A stretch of DNA of 18,502 nt from Ignatzschineria sp. (GCA_030151245.1 JASLEF010000097.1:1-18502), one strand, 5' to 3'; positions 6,153-14,560 are shown, counted from the stretch's first letter. Program-made: numbers and translations. The notes: generated from the letters alone by a model not told the origin.

Positions 6153-7253
6153 ATGATGAAGAGTAGAGCTGCAGTTTTACGTGGATTAAATCAAGACTTT
6201 GAGATTACGGATATAGAGGTTGCCCCCATTCAATCAGATGAGGTGAGAATGAGGATTGTCGCAACGGGCGTTTGTCATACAGATGCTGTGGCGCAATCTT
6301 TAGAGGGATTATTTCCACTTCCCGGTATTTTAGGGCATGAGGGAGCTGGGATTATTGAGGCAGTTGGGGAGAATGTGACAGGGTTTGCCATAGGAGATCG
6401 AGCCTTGCTGAGCTTTGCAGCTTGTCACCACTGTGATCACTGTTTAGAAGGGCACCCTTCAGTTTGCGAATCATTTAATGACCTTAATTTTGGCGGCAAG
6501 CTGAGTGATGGAACGAGTCCTTATTCGATTGGGGATCAAGCGTTAAATGTCTTTTTTGGGCAATCTTCATTTAGCCAATATATTAATGTGAAAGCCAGCA
6601 ATGTGGTGAATATTGGTCAAGATGATTCTATAGATCTGGCGTTGCTTGGTCCTTTAGGATGTGGATTGCAAACGGGGGCGGGGACAGTCTTAAATACTCT
6701 ACGCCCAAAAGCTCAAGATTCTCTCGTGGTCTTTGGTGCAGGAACGGTGGGTTTAAGTGCGGTGATGGCTGCGAAAGCAACGGGTGTTTCTCCTATTATT
6801 GTAGTCGATATCCATGATCACCGTTTAGCTTTAGCGAAAGAGCTTGGTGCCACTAGTGTGATTAATGGTCTGAAAGAGGATGTGTTGGCGGTTATTGGTA
6901 AGCTCACAAAAGGAGGCGCGCATTATGCGATTGAAACAACAGGTGTGAGTAGTGTTGTGAAGCAGGCGGTGGCCGCGACGAAACCTTTGGGAACGATTGC
7001 TATTTTAGGAATTACGGGAGAGGTGACCTTTAATATTCAAGAAGAGATTATGGCCGAAGGAAAAACATTAAAAGGTGTGATAGAGGGAGATAGTATTCCT
7101 CAAGTATTTATTCCTAAATTATTATCACTCTATAAAAATGGACAGTTCCCATTTGATAAGTTAGTGAAGTTCTATCCCTTAGAGGAGATTAATCAAGCAT
7201 TTGCCGACTCGGCATCAGGGGCAGTGATTAAACCCATTATAAAGATGGATTAG
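6153..7253 (+). CDS. Zinc-dependent NAD-type alcohol dehydrogenase (MDR superfamily, aryl-alcohol-dehydrogenase-like)
   Basis: A 366-residue medium-chain dehydrogenase that oxidises alcohols to aldehydes (or the reverse) in the cytoplasm. Catalytic zinc ligands are visible: Cys41 in GVCHTD, His62-Glu63 in LGHEGAG and Cys170 in LGPLGCGLQTGAG. The structural zinc lobe has Cys91, Cys94, Cys97 and Cys105. The Rossmann fold shows GAGTVG at 195-200, and Asp219 at the end of the second strand indicates NAD(H) over NADP(H). The pattern resembles benzyl/aryl-alcohol dehydrogenases, but substrate is not certain. The start is set by AAAGGAG at 6141-6147, which favours ATG 6153 or the adjacent ATG 6156. 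An upstream ATG at 6138 in frame has no ribosome binding site and would place the Shine-Dalgarno inside the coding region. It appears monocistronic, closed by a strong terminator. Confidence 0.92.
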   Translation: MMKSRAAVLRGLNQDFEITDIEVAPIQSDEVRMRIVATGVCHTDAVAQSLEGLFPLPGILGHEGAGIIEAVGENVTGFAIGDRALLSFAACHHCDHCLEGHPSVCESFNDLNFGGKLSDGTSPYSIGDQALNVFFGQSSFSQYINVKASNVVNIGQDDSIDLALLGPLGCGLQTGAGTVLNTLRPKAQDSLVVFGAGTVGLSAVMAAKATGVSPIIVVDIHDHRLALAKELGATSVINGLKEDVLAVIGKLTKGGAHYAIETTGVSSVVKQAVAATKPLGTIAILGITGEVTFNIQEEIMAEGKTLKGVIEGDSIPQVFIPKLLSLYKNGQFPFDKLVKFYPLEEINQAFADSASGAVIKPIIKMD

Positions 7254-7300
7254 TGATGTGAGTATTGTGCTTTTTATGAGTTGATTGGGAAAAACCCATG

Positions 7301-7342
7301 AAAAAATCGCCCACCGAAATATTGTCGATGGGCGATTTTTTT
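7301..7342. terminator. Strong bidirectional terminator between adh and gapA
   Basis: AAAAAATCGCCCA (7301-7313) pairs perfectly with TGGGCGATTTTTT (7329-7341); the inner CCGA/TCGA extends the stem with one mismatch. A-run on the left and T-run on the right make it a terminator in both directions for these converging genes. Confidence 0.95.
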
Positions 7343-7439
7343 GGTCTCACTAAGCGCAATACCTTGAAAGATCCTCAAGAGATAGGCTCTCTTGATTTTT
7401 CGTTGCTTGACGCATTGTGGATCTCTATTGGGTAAATTC

Positions 7440-8435
7440 TTATTTAGAGATATGCGCTACTAAATCAAGAACTTTGTTTGAGTAACCAATTTCGTTATCA
7501 TACCAAGATACAACTTTTACAAAGTTGTCTGTTAATGCGATACCTGCTTTTGCATCAAATACTGATGTGCAAACTTCACCTAAGAAGTCTGTTGATACTA
7601 CTGCATCTTCTGTGTAACCTAAAACACCTTTAAGTTCACCTTCAGACATCTCTTTCATTTTTGCACAGATTTCTGCATAAGTTGCTGGTTTTTTGAGGTT
7701 TACAGTTAAATCAACAACAGAGACGTTCGGGGTTGGAACACGGAACGACATACCGGTTAATTTACCATTTAACTCAGGGATGACAACGCCCACAGCTTTT
7801 GCCGCACCTGTTGATGATGGAATGATATTTTGAGCTGCACCGCGGCCGCCTCTCCAATCTTTAGCAGATGGACCATCCACCGTTTTTTGAGTTGCGGTTG
7901 TTGCGTGAACGGTCGTCATTAAACCAGACTCAATGCCCCAAGTATCGTTTAATACTTTTGCGATAGGCGCTAAGCAGTTTGTCGTACATGATGCGTTAGA
8001 AACGATATCTTCGCCTTTGTAGGTGTTTTCATTTACGCCAATAACAAACATTGGTGTTTTGTCTTTTGAGGGACCTGTCATCACAACTTTTTTTGCACCT
8101 GCAGTAATATGTTTGCGTGCTGTCTCGTCAGTTAAGAATAGACCTGTACCTTCTACCACAACATCAACATTGATCTCATCCCATTTAAGATTCGCAGGAT
8201 CTCTTTCAGAAGTGACGCGGATTGTTTTACCATTAACGACTAAATGACCGTCTTTTACTTCTACGGTGCCGTTGAAACGACCATGTGTTGAATCGTATTT
8301 GAGCATATATGCCATGTAATCAACATCGATTAAATCGTTGATACCGACAACTTCAATGTCGTTACGTTCACAAGCTGCACGGAAAACAAAGCGACCGATA
8401 CGGCCAAAACCATTGATACCTACACGAATTGCCAT
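7440..8435 (-). CDS. gapA: Type I glyceraldehyde-3-phosphate dehydrogenase
   Basis: A 331-residue phosphorylating dehydrogenase converting glyceraldehyde 3-phosphate, NAD and phosphate to 1,3-bisphosphoglycerate in glycolysis; it works as a cytoplasmic tetramer. The N-terminal Rossmann motif is GINGFGRIGR (6-15). Asp34 in GIND is the usual NAD-selecting residue. The catalytic Cys150 lies in SNASCTTNCLAP and the base His177 in TTVHATTATQ. The ending WYDNEIGYSNKVLDL is canonical. The ATG has AAGGAG eight bases upstream. The leader of about 160 bases between pepA and gapA carries interleaved inverted repeats and a 12-bp palindrome, suggesting a regulated promoter or leader of its own. No other glycolytic gene is beside it. 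Confidence 0.98.
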   Translation of the reverse strand: MAIRVGINGFGRIGRFVFRAACERNDIEVVGINDLIDVDYMAYMLKYDSTHGRFNGTVEVKDGHLVVNGKTIRVTSERDPANLKWDEINVDVVVEGTGLFLTDETARKHITAGAKKVVMTGPSKDKTPMFVIGVNENTYKGEDIVSNASCTTNCLAPIAKVLNDTWGIESGLMTTVHATTATQKTVDGPSAKDWRGGRGAAQNIIPSSTGAAKAVGVVIPELNGKLTGMSFRVPTPNVSVVDLTVNLKKPATYAEICAKMKEMSEGELKGVLGYTEDAVVSTDFLGEVCTSVFDAKAGIALTDNFVKVVSWYDNEIGYSNKVLDLVAHISK

Positions 8436-8476
8436 TTTGACATCTCCTTTTTGAGAGTAGAACTAGAGGTTAAAAA

Positions 8477-8578
8477 AACTCTTAAAAGTTAAATTAATAA
8501 AACTAATAAAGGATCCTTTGAGTTTAACGTAACTATTTGAAAAAGCATTGCTTAAACTCAAAAGAAGGATAAATAGTT
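8477..8578 (-). promoter_or_regulatory. gapA leader with interleaved inverted repeats and a palindrome
   Basis: TTTGAGTTTAA (8517-8527) is the exact reverse complement of TTAAACTCAAA (8552-8562). AACTATTT (8531-8538) is the reverse complement of AAATAGTT (8571-8578). The arms alternate, so both hairpins cannot form together in a simple way. AAAGGATCCTTT at 8508-8519 is a perfect 12-bp palindrome touching the first arm, and AACTCTTAAAAGTT at 8477-8490 is a 14-bp palindrome with one mismatch, followed on the minus strand by a T-run. This could be an operator cluster, a pepA terminator or a switchable leader; the sequence alone does not choose. Confidence 0.5.
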
Positions 8579-8597
8579 TAAATATTATAAAGAAAAC

Positions 8598-10097
8598 TTA
8601 CGCTTCATAATTTTTAATGAAATCTAATAAAAGAGGAACAGGGCGAGCGGTTGAGCCTTTCTCTTTACCTGAAGTCCACGCCGTTCCCGCGACATCTAAG
8701 TGAACCCATGGATAATCTTCGACAAAACGCTCTAAGAAGCATGCCGCAGTGATTGAGCCAGCGCCACGACCACCTGTGCTGATGTTACCCATATCGGCAA
8801 AGTTTGAGTCGAGCATCGGTTGGAAGATGTCGTTCCAGATTGGGAACTCCCAGACATGGTCACGGGTATTCTCTGCTGAGGCTCTGATTTTATCGGAGAG
8901 CGCTTTGTTGTTACCGAAAAGCCCCGAAACTTCGTGTCCAAGCGCGACAATAATCGCACCTGTTAATGTGGCAATATCAACGATCGCTTTTGGTTTGTAC
9001 TGTGTCGCATAAGTTAGTGCATCACAAAGGATTAAACGACCTTCCGCATCGGTATTGAGGATTTCGATTGTTTGACCAGACATAGAGGTGACCACATCGC
9101 CAGGTTTCACCGCTTCCCCAGATGGCATATTTTCAGTTGCCGGAATTAAGCCGACTACATTTGCCGGGATATTCAGTTCTGCAAGTGCTCGGAATGTTCC
9201 AAGAACAGAAGCAGCACCACCCATATCATATTTCATCTCATCCATGGATGCGCCAGGTTTGAGAGAAATACCCCCTGTATCAAAGGTGACGCCTTTCCCT
9301 ACTAAGGCGATAGGAGCGTCCTCTTTCATAGAGTCATGTTTGTATTCAAGAATGATAAAGCGTGGTTTCTCTTCAGAGCCTTGCGCAACTGCTAAGAAAG
9401 AGCCCATTTTGAGATCTTTAATATCAGACTTATCAAGTACTTTGACTTTAATGTTTGGGAACTCTTTTGCTAAATCAAGCGCTGCTTCACCCAAATCTTT
9501 TGGCGTCATCATATTCGCTGGCATATTCGCTAAATCTTTTGTAAAGCTCATACCATTGACCAACGCTTGACCATATGCAACGGCATCGTTAACGACGGGA
9601 TCTGCATTAGCATCTAAAATCGTGATGCTATTTAAGTCGAGTGCTTTAACTGCCTCTTTTTTAGGCGCTGCAAATTGATAGAGCGCATCGCCGACTGCTT
9701 GGATCAATGTCGCGATTGACTTCTGCTTATTTTTGCACTGTTGGAGAAGTGAGAAAGTCATGGTTTTAGCGGGTGTTGCTTTCGCCGATCTTGTGACAGC
9801 GAGTACCGCTTTACGGACACCATCTAATGAAAATTTGTCTTTTTGACCTAGACCGACGATTACAAGGCGTTTTGCTTGAATGCCCTCAAGATCAATAAGT
9901 GATAAGATTTCACCTGATTTTCCAGTAATATCGCCACTTTCAAGAAGCTTTGCAAGCTTGCCATTTAAGGCTTTATCAAGGGTTTCTGCATCTGCGCTTA
10001 ATTGACCTTCAAAAGCACCGACAACGAGGCAATCTGTTGCGTGTTGATCAAGAGCATCTTTCGATACTTGGAACATCATTTTGTTAATATTCATCAT
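8598..10097 (-). CDS. pepA: Leucyl aminopeptidase (M17 family)
   Basis: A 499-residue cytosolic aminopeptidase that removes N-terminal residues, leucine preferred, from peptides; family members are hexamers with two metal ions. The binuclear metal site is complete in the C-terminal domain: Lys268, Asp273 (VGKGVTFDTGG), Asp291 (KYDMGGAA), Asp350 and Glu352 within the M17 signature NTDAEGRL, plus Arg354. These numbers sit two below the E. coli PepA residues. The N-terminal domain is less conserved, as usual. Two adjacent ATGs (10097 and 10094) follow AAGGA; the second has the better spacing, so the protein may begin one residue later. E. coli PepA also binds DNA in Xer recombination and carAB control; nothing here shows whether this one does. 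A short heptamer repeat lies directly upstream of its ribosome binding site. Confidence 0.97.
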   Translation of the reverse strand: MMNINKMMFQVSKDALDQHATDCLVVGAFEGQLSADAETLDKALNGKLAKLLESGDITGKSGEILSLIDLEGIQAKRLVIVGLGQKDKFSLDGVRKAVLAVTRSAKATPAKTMTFSLLQQCKNKQKSIATLIQAVGDALYQFAAPKKEAVKALDLNSITILDANADPVVNDAVAYGQALVNGMSFTKDLANMPANMMTPKDLGEAALDLAKEFPNIKVKVLDKSDIKDLKMGSFLAVAQGSEEKPRFIILEYKHDSMKEDAPIALVGKGVTFDTGGISLKPGASMDEMKYDMGGAASVLGTFRALAELNIPANVVGLIPATENMPSGEAVKPGDVVTSMSGQTIEILNTDAEGRLILCDALTYATQYKPKAIVDIATLTGAIIVALGHEVSGLFGNNKALSDKIRASAENTRDHVWEFPIWNDIFQPMLDSNFADMGNISTGGRGAGSITAACFLERFVEDYPWVHLDVAGTAWTSGKEKGSTARPVPLLLDFIKNYEA

Positions 10098-10114
10098 TTA
10101 TTCCTTTTTATGGT

Positions 10115-10140
10115 ATCTAAAATCTAAAATCTAAAATCTT
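10115..10140. repeat. Third heptamer repeat, ATCTAAA x3 plus partial unit, upstream of pepA
   Basis: Three exact ATCTAAA units (10115-10135) and the start of a fourth. The following 7-mers (atcttct, aaaattc, aaaatac) keep a loose seven-base rhythm. The repeat lies about 18 bases upstream of the pepA start on the minus strand, so a change in unit number would change the leader length. Confidence 0.8.
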
Positions 10141-10259
10141 CTAAAATTCAAAATACAAATTTTTAATTCTGGGACTCACTAGAGGTCATCATCTATGAAA
10201 AGGGTGAGGCTGTTTATCAATATTTCAAGAGATTAGATGATCATCACTTTAGTGAAACA

Positions 10260-10289
10260 AGAAGAGATCAACAAATGTTGATCTCTTCT
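10260..10289 (-). terminator. Probable terminator of miaB
   Basis: A perfect 14-bp inverted repeat, AGAAGAGATCAACA and TGTTGATCTCTTCT, separated by two bases, eight bases after the miaB stop on the minus strand. The minus strand continues TTGTTTC, a broken T-tract. Stem strength makes termination likely. Confidence 0.7.
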
Positions 10290-10296
10290 ATAAGGG

Positions 10297-11640
10297 TTAT
10301 TGTTCAAGAGCGAGTCGTCCACGAAGCGAGAAGGCTTGGGCTTCTGTAATGACCACATCACAGAAATGACCGATTAATTCCGCAGGAGCTTCAAAATTAA
10401 CGACACGATTATTTTCTGTTCTTCCTGATAGTTCTTTGGGATTATTGCGGGAAGGGCGATCGACTAAAATACGTTGAATCGTCCCGACCATACCTTGGGA
10501 AATCGCATTCGCTTGCTCTGTAAGCTTTGCTTGTAAGCGAGCAAGACGCGCTTTTTTCTCTTCCATAGAGACATCGTCAGGAAGATTTGCGGCAGGGGTT
10601 CCGGGGCGTGGAGAGTAGATAAAACTGAAGGAGTGATCATAGTGGATATCTTCGACAAGTTTCATAGTAGCTTCAAAGTCGGCCTCTGTTTCCCCTGGGA
10701 AACCGACAATGAGATCAGTTGAAATTGAGATATCTGGACGTAGTGCGCGAAGTTTTTTAATTTTCGCTTTATATTCTAAAACGGTATGGTTGCGTTTCAT
10801 CATCATCAAGATATGATCAGAGCCTGATTGTACTGGTAAGTGAAGATGAGATACTAACTTTGGAACACGCGCGTATGCCTCAATTAAGCGATCAGAGAAG
10901 GCAATGGGATGCGATGTGGTGTAACGAATGCGCTCAATGCCGGCAATCTCTGCGACATATTCGATTAAGAGCGCGAGGTCACCGATTTTCCCATCTGGCA
11001 TCTCCCCCTGATAGTCATTCACGTTTTGTCCAAGTAGTGTTACTTCACGTACTCCTTGATCTGCTAATGCTGCAATTTCTCCAATGACATCGATAAAGGG
11101 ACGAGAGATCTCTTCACCGCGAGTGTAAGGAACGATGCAGAATGAGCAATATTTATTACAACCTTCCATAATCGAAACGAATGCGGTAACGCCTTCTGCA
11201 CGAGGTTTTGGTAAGTGATCAAATTTCTCGATTTCCGGGAAAGAGACATCGACTTGTGTCCCGTTACCTTGCCAAACATCATTGAGCATTTTAGGCAAGC
11301 GATGTAAGGTTTGTGGACCAAAAATAATATCGACAAAGGGGGCGCGTTTTTTAATGGCTTCACCTTCTTGGGAAGCAACACAGCCACCTACTGCGATGAT
11401 GATATGAGGATTTTCCTCTTTCAATTTGCGCCAGCGACCCAATTCTGAGAACACTTTTTCTTGCGCTTTTTCGCGGATAGAGCAGGTGTTTAAGATAAAC
11501 ACATCTGCAGAATCAAGTTCTTGCGTTTGATCAAGATTACAGAATACCTTTAGTGAGTCTGCCATTTTTTTTGAGTCATACTCATTCATTTGGCAGCCTT
11601 GGGTTTGAATATAAAAGTTTTTATATTGTGCAGTAGACAT
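10297..11640 (-). CDS. miaB: tRNA-2-methylthio-N6-dimethylallyladenosine synthase
   Basis: A 447-residue radical-SAM methylthiotransferase that adds the 2-methylthio group to i6A37 in tRNAs reading UNN codons. The N-terminal domain carries the auxiliary 4Fe-4S cysteines Cys16 (QGCQMNEYDS), Cys53 (NTCSIREKA) and Cys87 (GGCVASQ). The radical-SAM cluster cysteines are Cys161, Cys165 and Cys168 in CNKYCSFCIVPYTRG. A C-terminal TRAM domain follows at about 380-445. QGCQMNEYDS and the length match MiaB rather than RimO. The ATG at 11640 starts MSTAQYKNFYIQTQGCQMN; no good Shine-Dalgarno is seen, only GAGA about 12 bases away. It appears to be transcribed alone, 185 bases downstream of pgeF. Confidence 0.97.
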   Translation of the reverse strand: MSTAQYKNFYIQTQGCQMNEYDSKKMADSLKVFCNLDQTQELDSADVFILNTCSIREKAQEKVFSELGRWRKLKEENPHIIIAVGGCVASQEGEAIKKRAPFVDIIFGPQTLHRLPKMLNDVWQGNGTQVDVSFPEIEKFDHLPKPRAEGVTAFVSIMEGCNKYCSFCIVPYTRGEEISRPFIDVIGEIAALADQGVREVTLLGQNVNDYQGEMPDGKIGDLALLIEYVAEIAGIERIRYTTSHPIAFSDRLIEAYARVPKLVSHLHLPVQSGSDHILMMMKRNHTVLEYKAKIKKLRALRPDISISTDLIVGFPGETEADFEATMKLVEDIHYDHSFSFIYSPRPGTPAANLPDDVSMEEKKARLARLQAKLTEQANAISQGMVGTIQRILVDRPSRNNPKELSGRTENNRVVNFEAPAELIGHFCDVVITEAQAFSLRGRLALEQ

Positions 11641-11679
11641 ATTGATAGTGAATCTCGTAGGTTAAATGTCGATAATTTC

Positions 11680-11713
11680 AATTCCCCATTTTAGCCTATT
11701 TCTTAGGGGAATT
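11680..11713. repeat. Inverted repeat AATTCCCC / GGGGAATT between pgeF and miaB
   Basis: Perfect 8-bp arms at 11680-11687 and 11706-11713 around an 18-base loop, 40 bases upstream of the miaB start on the minus strand. It lacks a T-run on either side and could be an operator or a weak terminator. Confidence 0.35.
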
Positions 11714-11806
11714 CAGGTTACTTTCTTATCGTTTTATAATTTGGTCGCATTCAAGGCCTTTAATGCGCTGATTGTTGTAAAGGTGATGGATAGCACTTGT
11801 CAAATG

Positions 11807-11834
11807 GAAGCGTTACCGCTTTCTCTTACGCTTC
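11807..11834 (-). terminator. Weak hairpin at the end of pgeF
   Basis: GAAGCGT (11807-11813) and ACGCTTC (11828-11834) form a perfect 7-bp stem that overlaps the last codons of pgeF. No T-run follows on the minus strand (CCATTTG), so termination is uncertain. Confidence 0.3.
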
Positions 11835-12635
11835 ATGAATCCAGATGAAACTTGCGAGTCTCCCTGACTGAATACCATCGCGACGATAAGAGTAGAATCT
11901 CTCAGAATCACTATAAGTACAGAGATCGCCGCCATAAATCTGTTCCATAGGAACACCTAGATTTTGCAACCGAAGCTTTGCTAACTGATAGATATCGGCA
12001 TAATATTTGCCAGCATTATCGGACTCTTTAAATAATGTTGCAGGATTTCTTTCAGCGAAAGGAATATTCGTTAATAAGCTATTTCGATAGCTAAATGCCG
12101 ATTTAACTTCAGGGCCGATCTCAAATGCTTGTTGTGAAATAGCAGGACCTAGCCAGACAAATAGCTCTGTAGGATCTTCTTTTAATGCGGCAACACTATT
12201 TTCAATAATGTCCATTAAGAGTGAGCGCCATCCCGCATGTATCCCTGTGACGATCGACTCTTTTCGGTTCGCGATAAGAATCGGCAAGCAATCTGCAGTG
12301 AGAATCACAGAAGGGGTATTGACTAGTTCAGTGTATGAAGCATCTGCCCCAGTATGATTCCATTCCGGCATAATGGGAACACAGAGGTTCGAATGAATCT
12401 GCGTGAGAAAGAAATCATTGTGAGGGATATGAAATGTTTTGTAGAGTAATTCTCGATTCCGAGCGACAACTTGAGGATCATCTGGCGTACTAAGACCAAA
12501 ATTTAAGCCTGCAAAAGGACCGGCACTAAAGCCCCCTTTACGAGTTGTCGTAAAGGCTTTAATACGTGATGAAAGAGGCCATTTCGGGGTGATGATTTCT
12601 AGCCCGCTTGCTTCGTCTTTAATGATTTTGCTCAT
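11826..12635 (-). CDS. pgeF: Peptidoglycan editing factor PgeF (YfiH, laccase-domain protein)
   Basis: A 269-residue member of the YfiH/PgeF family; in E. coli it keeps wrongly placed residues out of peptidoglycan stem peptides by hydrolysing misassembled UDP-MurNAc precursors, and earlier literature called it a polyphenol oxidase. The active-site metal triad is visible as His81 (QIHSN), Cys116 (TADCLPIL) and His133 (GIHAGWRS), with almost the same spacing as His71-Cys107-His124 of E. coli YfiH. The C-terminus has CTYSDSERFYSYRRDG, typical of the family. The ATG at 12635, with GAGAG eight bases upstream, gives MSKIIKDEASG. The frame extends to a TTG at 12665, deeper in rluD, which I reject. 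The gene overlaps the rluD end by 17 bases, so the two are one unit. Confidence 0.95.
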   Translation of the reverse strand: MSKIIKDEASGLEIITPKWPLSSRIKAFTTTRKGGFSAGPFAGLNFGLSTPDDPQVVARNRELLYKTFHIPHNDFFLTQIHSNLCVPIMPEWNHTGADASYTELVNTPSVILTADCLPILIANRKESIVTGIHAGWRSLLMDIIENSVAALKEDPTELFVWLGPAISQQAFEIGPEVKSAFSYRNSLLTNIPFAERNPATLFKESDNAGKYYADIYQLAKLRLQNLGVPMEQIYGGDLCTYSDSERFYSYRRDGIQSGRLASFIWIHEA

Positions 12636-13611
12636 ATTCAATACTCTCTTCACGAATGGCCTCAATTAAAGTCGCCATATCATTCGGGCATGGTTGTTCA
12701 AAGTAGAGTTCTTCGCCAGTACGAGGATGGGTAATACCAATCGCAAAGGCATGCAGAGCTTGGCGTTTAAAACCGCGAAGAACATTTTCAGCGTGTTGAC
12801 CAAATTTCTTAGGAAGCTTTAGACGAGCACCATAATCGCTATCTCCGACAATAGGGTAGTTGATATGTTGCATATGTACACGGATTTGATGGGTTCGACC
12901 TGTTTCTAAACGTGCTTCGATAAGGGTATGCGCTCGGAAGCGATCTTGTACGCGAATGTGAGTTATGGCTTCTTTACCCTCGTTATTGCCATCCTCATCT
13001 GTTTCGGTAACCCACATATGTTTACGACGATGAGGGTTGCGACCAATAGGAGCATCAATCGTTCTGCCGGCAATCAGCTCACCGATGACTAATGCTTGAT
13101 AGATACGCGTCGGTGTTCTCTCTTTGAATTGTTCAATGAGCGCCGCTTCTGTTTCAGCATTTTTTGCAATAACAAGTAGACCAGAAGTCTCTTTATCTAA
13201 ACGATGCACAATTCCCGCCCGTTCTAAGTTCGCTAATTCTGGGCAATGATGGAGTAGGGCGTTAGCAAGAGTTCCTTGGTTGTTGCCAGCACCCGGGTGA
13301 ACCACCATGCCAGCAGGTTTATTGATAATGATAATATCATCATCTTCAAAAATGATATCTAACGCTCTTTTTTCAGGTTGTATTGTGTCATCAACGGTAA
13401 CTTCTTCGATCGTTAAAGTCACAATATCATCTATCGAGACATTATCTCTGGGACGGGGAATTTCTCCATTAAGGAGTACTTTTTTATTCTTTATCAGCTT
13501 TTGAGCTTGGCTTCGAGAAAGGTTTGGATGTAGGATTGGTAGAATGGCATCAATACGTTGGCCATCTAAATGATCTGGAACGGTAATCGTAAAAGTTTCT
13601 GACTGTTTCAT
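12619..13611 (-). CDS. rluD: Ribosomal large subunit pseudouridine synthase D
   Basis: A 330-residue enzyme that isomerises uridines to pseudouridine in 23S rRNA helix 69 (positions 1911, 1915, 1917 in E. coli). An N-terminal S4 RNA-binding domain spans about 16-75 (DGQRIDAILP, LSRSQAQKLIKNKKVLLNGE). The catalytic domain has NKPAGMVVHPG at 98-108 and the RluA-family motif GIVHRLDKETSGLLV, whose Asp139 is the catalytic residue at the same number as in E. coli. GRTHQIRVHM follows. The strong likeness to RluD over RluA/RluC comes from length, the S4 domain and the neighbours bamD and pgeF. No clear Shine-Dalgarno precedes the ATG. It is transcribed away from bamD from a 58-base shared region. 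Confidence 0.95.
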   Translation of the reverse strand: MKQSETFTITVPDHLDGQRIDAILPILHPNLSRSQAQKLIKNKKVLLNGEIPRPRDNVSIDDIVTLTIEEVTVDDTIQPEKRALDIIFEDDDIIIINKPAGMVVHPGAGNNQGTLANALLHHCPELANLERAGIVHRLDKETSGLLVIAKNAETEAALIEQFKERTPTRIYQALVIGELIAGRTIDAPIGRNPHRRKHMWVTETDEDGNNEGKEAITHIRVQDRFRAHTLIEARLETGRTHQIRVHMQHINYPIVGDSDYGARLKLPKKFGQHAENVLRGFKRQALHAFAIGITHPRTGEELYFEQPCPNDMATLIEAIREESIEYEQNH

Positions 13612-13643
13612 AATTTATCTGTATAATCTCGAAGAATTAATTC
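13599..13643 (+). promoter_or_regulatory. Candidate sigma-70 promoter of bamD with palindrome at the start site
   Basis: CTGACT (13599-13604; four of six to TTGACA), a 17-base spacer and a perfect TATAAT (13622-13627). Transcription would start near 13634, at the perfect palindrome GAATTAATTC (13634-13643), leaving a leader of about 36 bases. The -35 overlaps the first codons of rluD on the other strand. Confidence 0.6.
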
Positions 13644-13669
13644 AATTTGTTGGACTCTATAGTAATAAA

Positions 13670-14494
13670 ATGAAAGCGAAAACACTAAAATTTTTTATGG
13701 TGCTGATCTCAGCGGGAATTATTACTGCGTGTGGATCATCACAAACCAAGAAAGAAGATAAGTACTTTGCCATGACAGGACAAGACCTTCTTGCGGAAGG
13801 GGATAAGAACCTGGAGGGGGCAAGTTATGAGGTAGCGGTCCAACATTATGAAGCGATTGAAGCGAGATTTCCGCATACAAGCTTAGCTGAACAAGCAAAG
13901 TTGAATAAAATCTATGCGCATTATCACGATCGTCAACATGCTAAAGCACTCAAAGAGATTCAAGAGTTTATTCGACTCTATCCGAATCATGAAAGTGTTG
14001 ATTACCTCTATTACATGCAAGGGTTAATCAACTTTGATAGAGCACGCTCAATTCTTGATAAATTGTTACCGCCAGATCGTTCGAAAGTTGACCAAAACCA
14101 AATGCGTGATTCATTAGAATCATTTATGGTGGTTGTGAATCGTTACCCTGATGGTGAATATGCAGAGGATGCAGCTAAACGAATTATTTATCTTCGTAAC
14201 CTATTAGCAGAAGCAGAGATTCATAAAGCTGAGTTCTATATGGAACGTCATGCCTATATTGGGGCGATTAATCGTGCTCAGTATGTGTTAGATAATTATG
14301 ATGCAACAACCTCTGTATCGAATGCGCTTTACATTCAAGCAAAAGCTTATGAGAAGTTAAACTTACCTGATCTTGCACAGAAAAGTGCACTGGTTTTACG
14401 CCATAACTTCCCTTACGATGCCCGTCTTCCTGAGTTTGGTTTTGCCAATACGCCAGGTGCTGTGGTGGAAGAAGTTGATATTACGGAAGAATAA
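13670..14494 (+). CDS. bamD: Outer membrane protein assembly factor BamD (lipoprotein)
   Basis: A 274-residue lipoprotein of the BAM complex, which with BamA inserts beta-barrel proteins into the outer membrane. The signal peptide MKAKTLKFFMVLISAGIITAC ends in a lipobox with Cys21 as the lipidated residue. The mature part is five TPR-like helical repeats: YEVAVQHYEAIEARFPHTSLAEQA, the AKALKEIQEFIRLYPNHESVDY repeat, then VVNRYPDGEYAEDAAKRI. The phrases YLYYMQGLINFDRARS and RQHAKALKE are typical of BamD (YfiO). It is slightly longer than E. coli BamD (245) because of an acidic tail ending EEVDITEE. No Shine-Dalgarno is evident in the short leader. Its position opposite rluD-pgeF is conserved in gammaproteobacteria. 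Confidence 0.96.
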   Translation: MKAKTLKFFMVLISAGIITACGSSQTKKEDKYFAMTGQDLLAEGDKNLEGASYEVAVQHYEAIEARFPHTSLAEQAKLNKIYAHYHDRQHAKALKEIQEFIRLYPNHESVDYLYYMQGLINFDRARSILDKLLPPDRSKVDQNQMRDSLESFMVVVNRYPDGEYAEDAAKRIIYLRNLLAEAEIHKAEFYMERHAYIGAINRAQYVLDNYDATTSVSNALYIQAKAYEKLNLPDLAQKSALVLRHNFPYDARLPEFGFANTPGAVVEEVDITEE

Positions 14495-14514
14495 GTTTAG
14501 CGGATAGAAATCAC

Positions 14515-14542
14515 GAACAGATTAAGCAATTTTGATCTGTTC
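14515..14542 (+). terminator. Hairpin after bamD, possible terminator
   Basis: GAACAGATTAA (14515-14525) pairs with TTGATCTGTTC (14532-14542) with one T-G wobble and a six-base loop. No U-tract follows (CTCACC), so it may be an RNA-end stabiliser or partial terminator rather than an efficient stop. Confidence 0.4.
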
Positions 14543-14560
14543 CTCACCTGAAATTAGGTC

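Noticed and set aside
9088..9570. 160-codon plus-strand open frame opposite pepA
   Set aside because: It lies wholly antisense to a complete, motif-rich pepA and its translation resembles no family.
12636..12665. N-terminal extension of PgeF from a TTG at 12665
   Set aside because: It would overlap rluD further, is not typical of the family's N-terminus, and the ATG at 12635 has a fair ribosome binding site.
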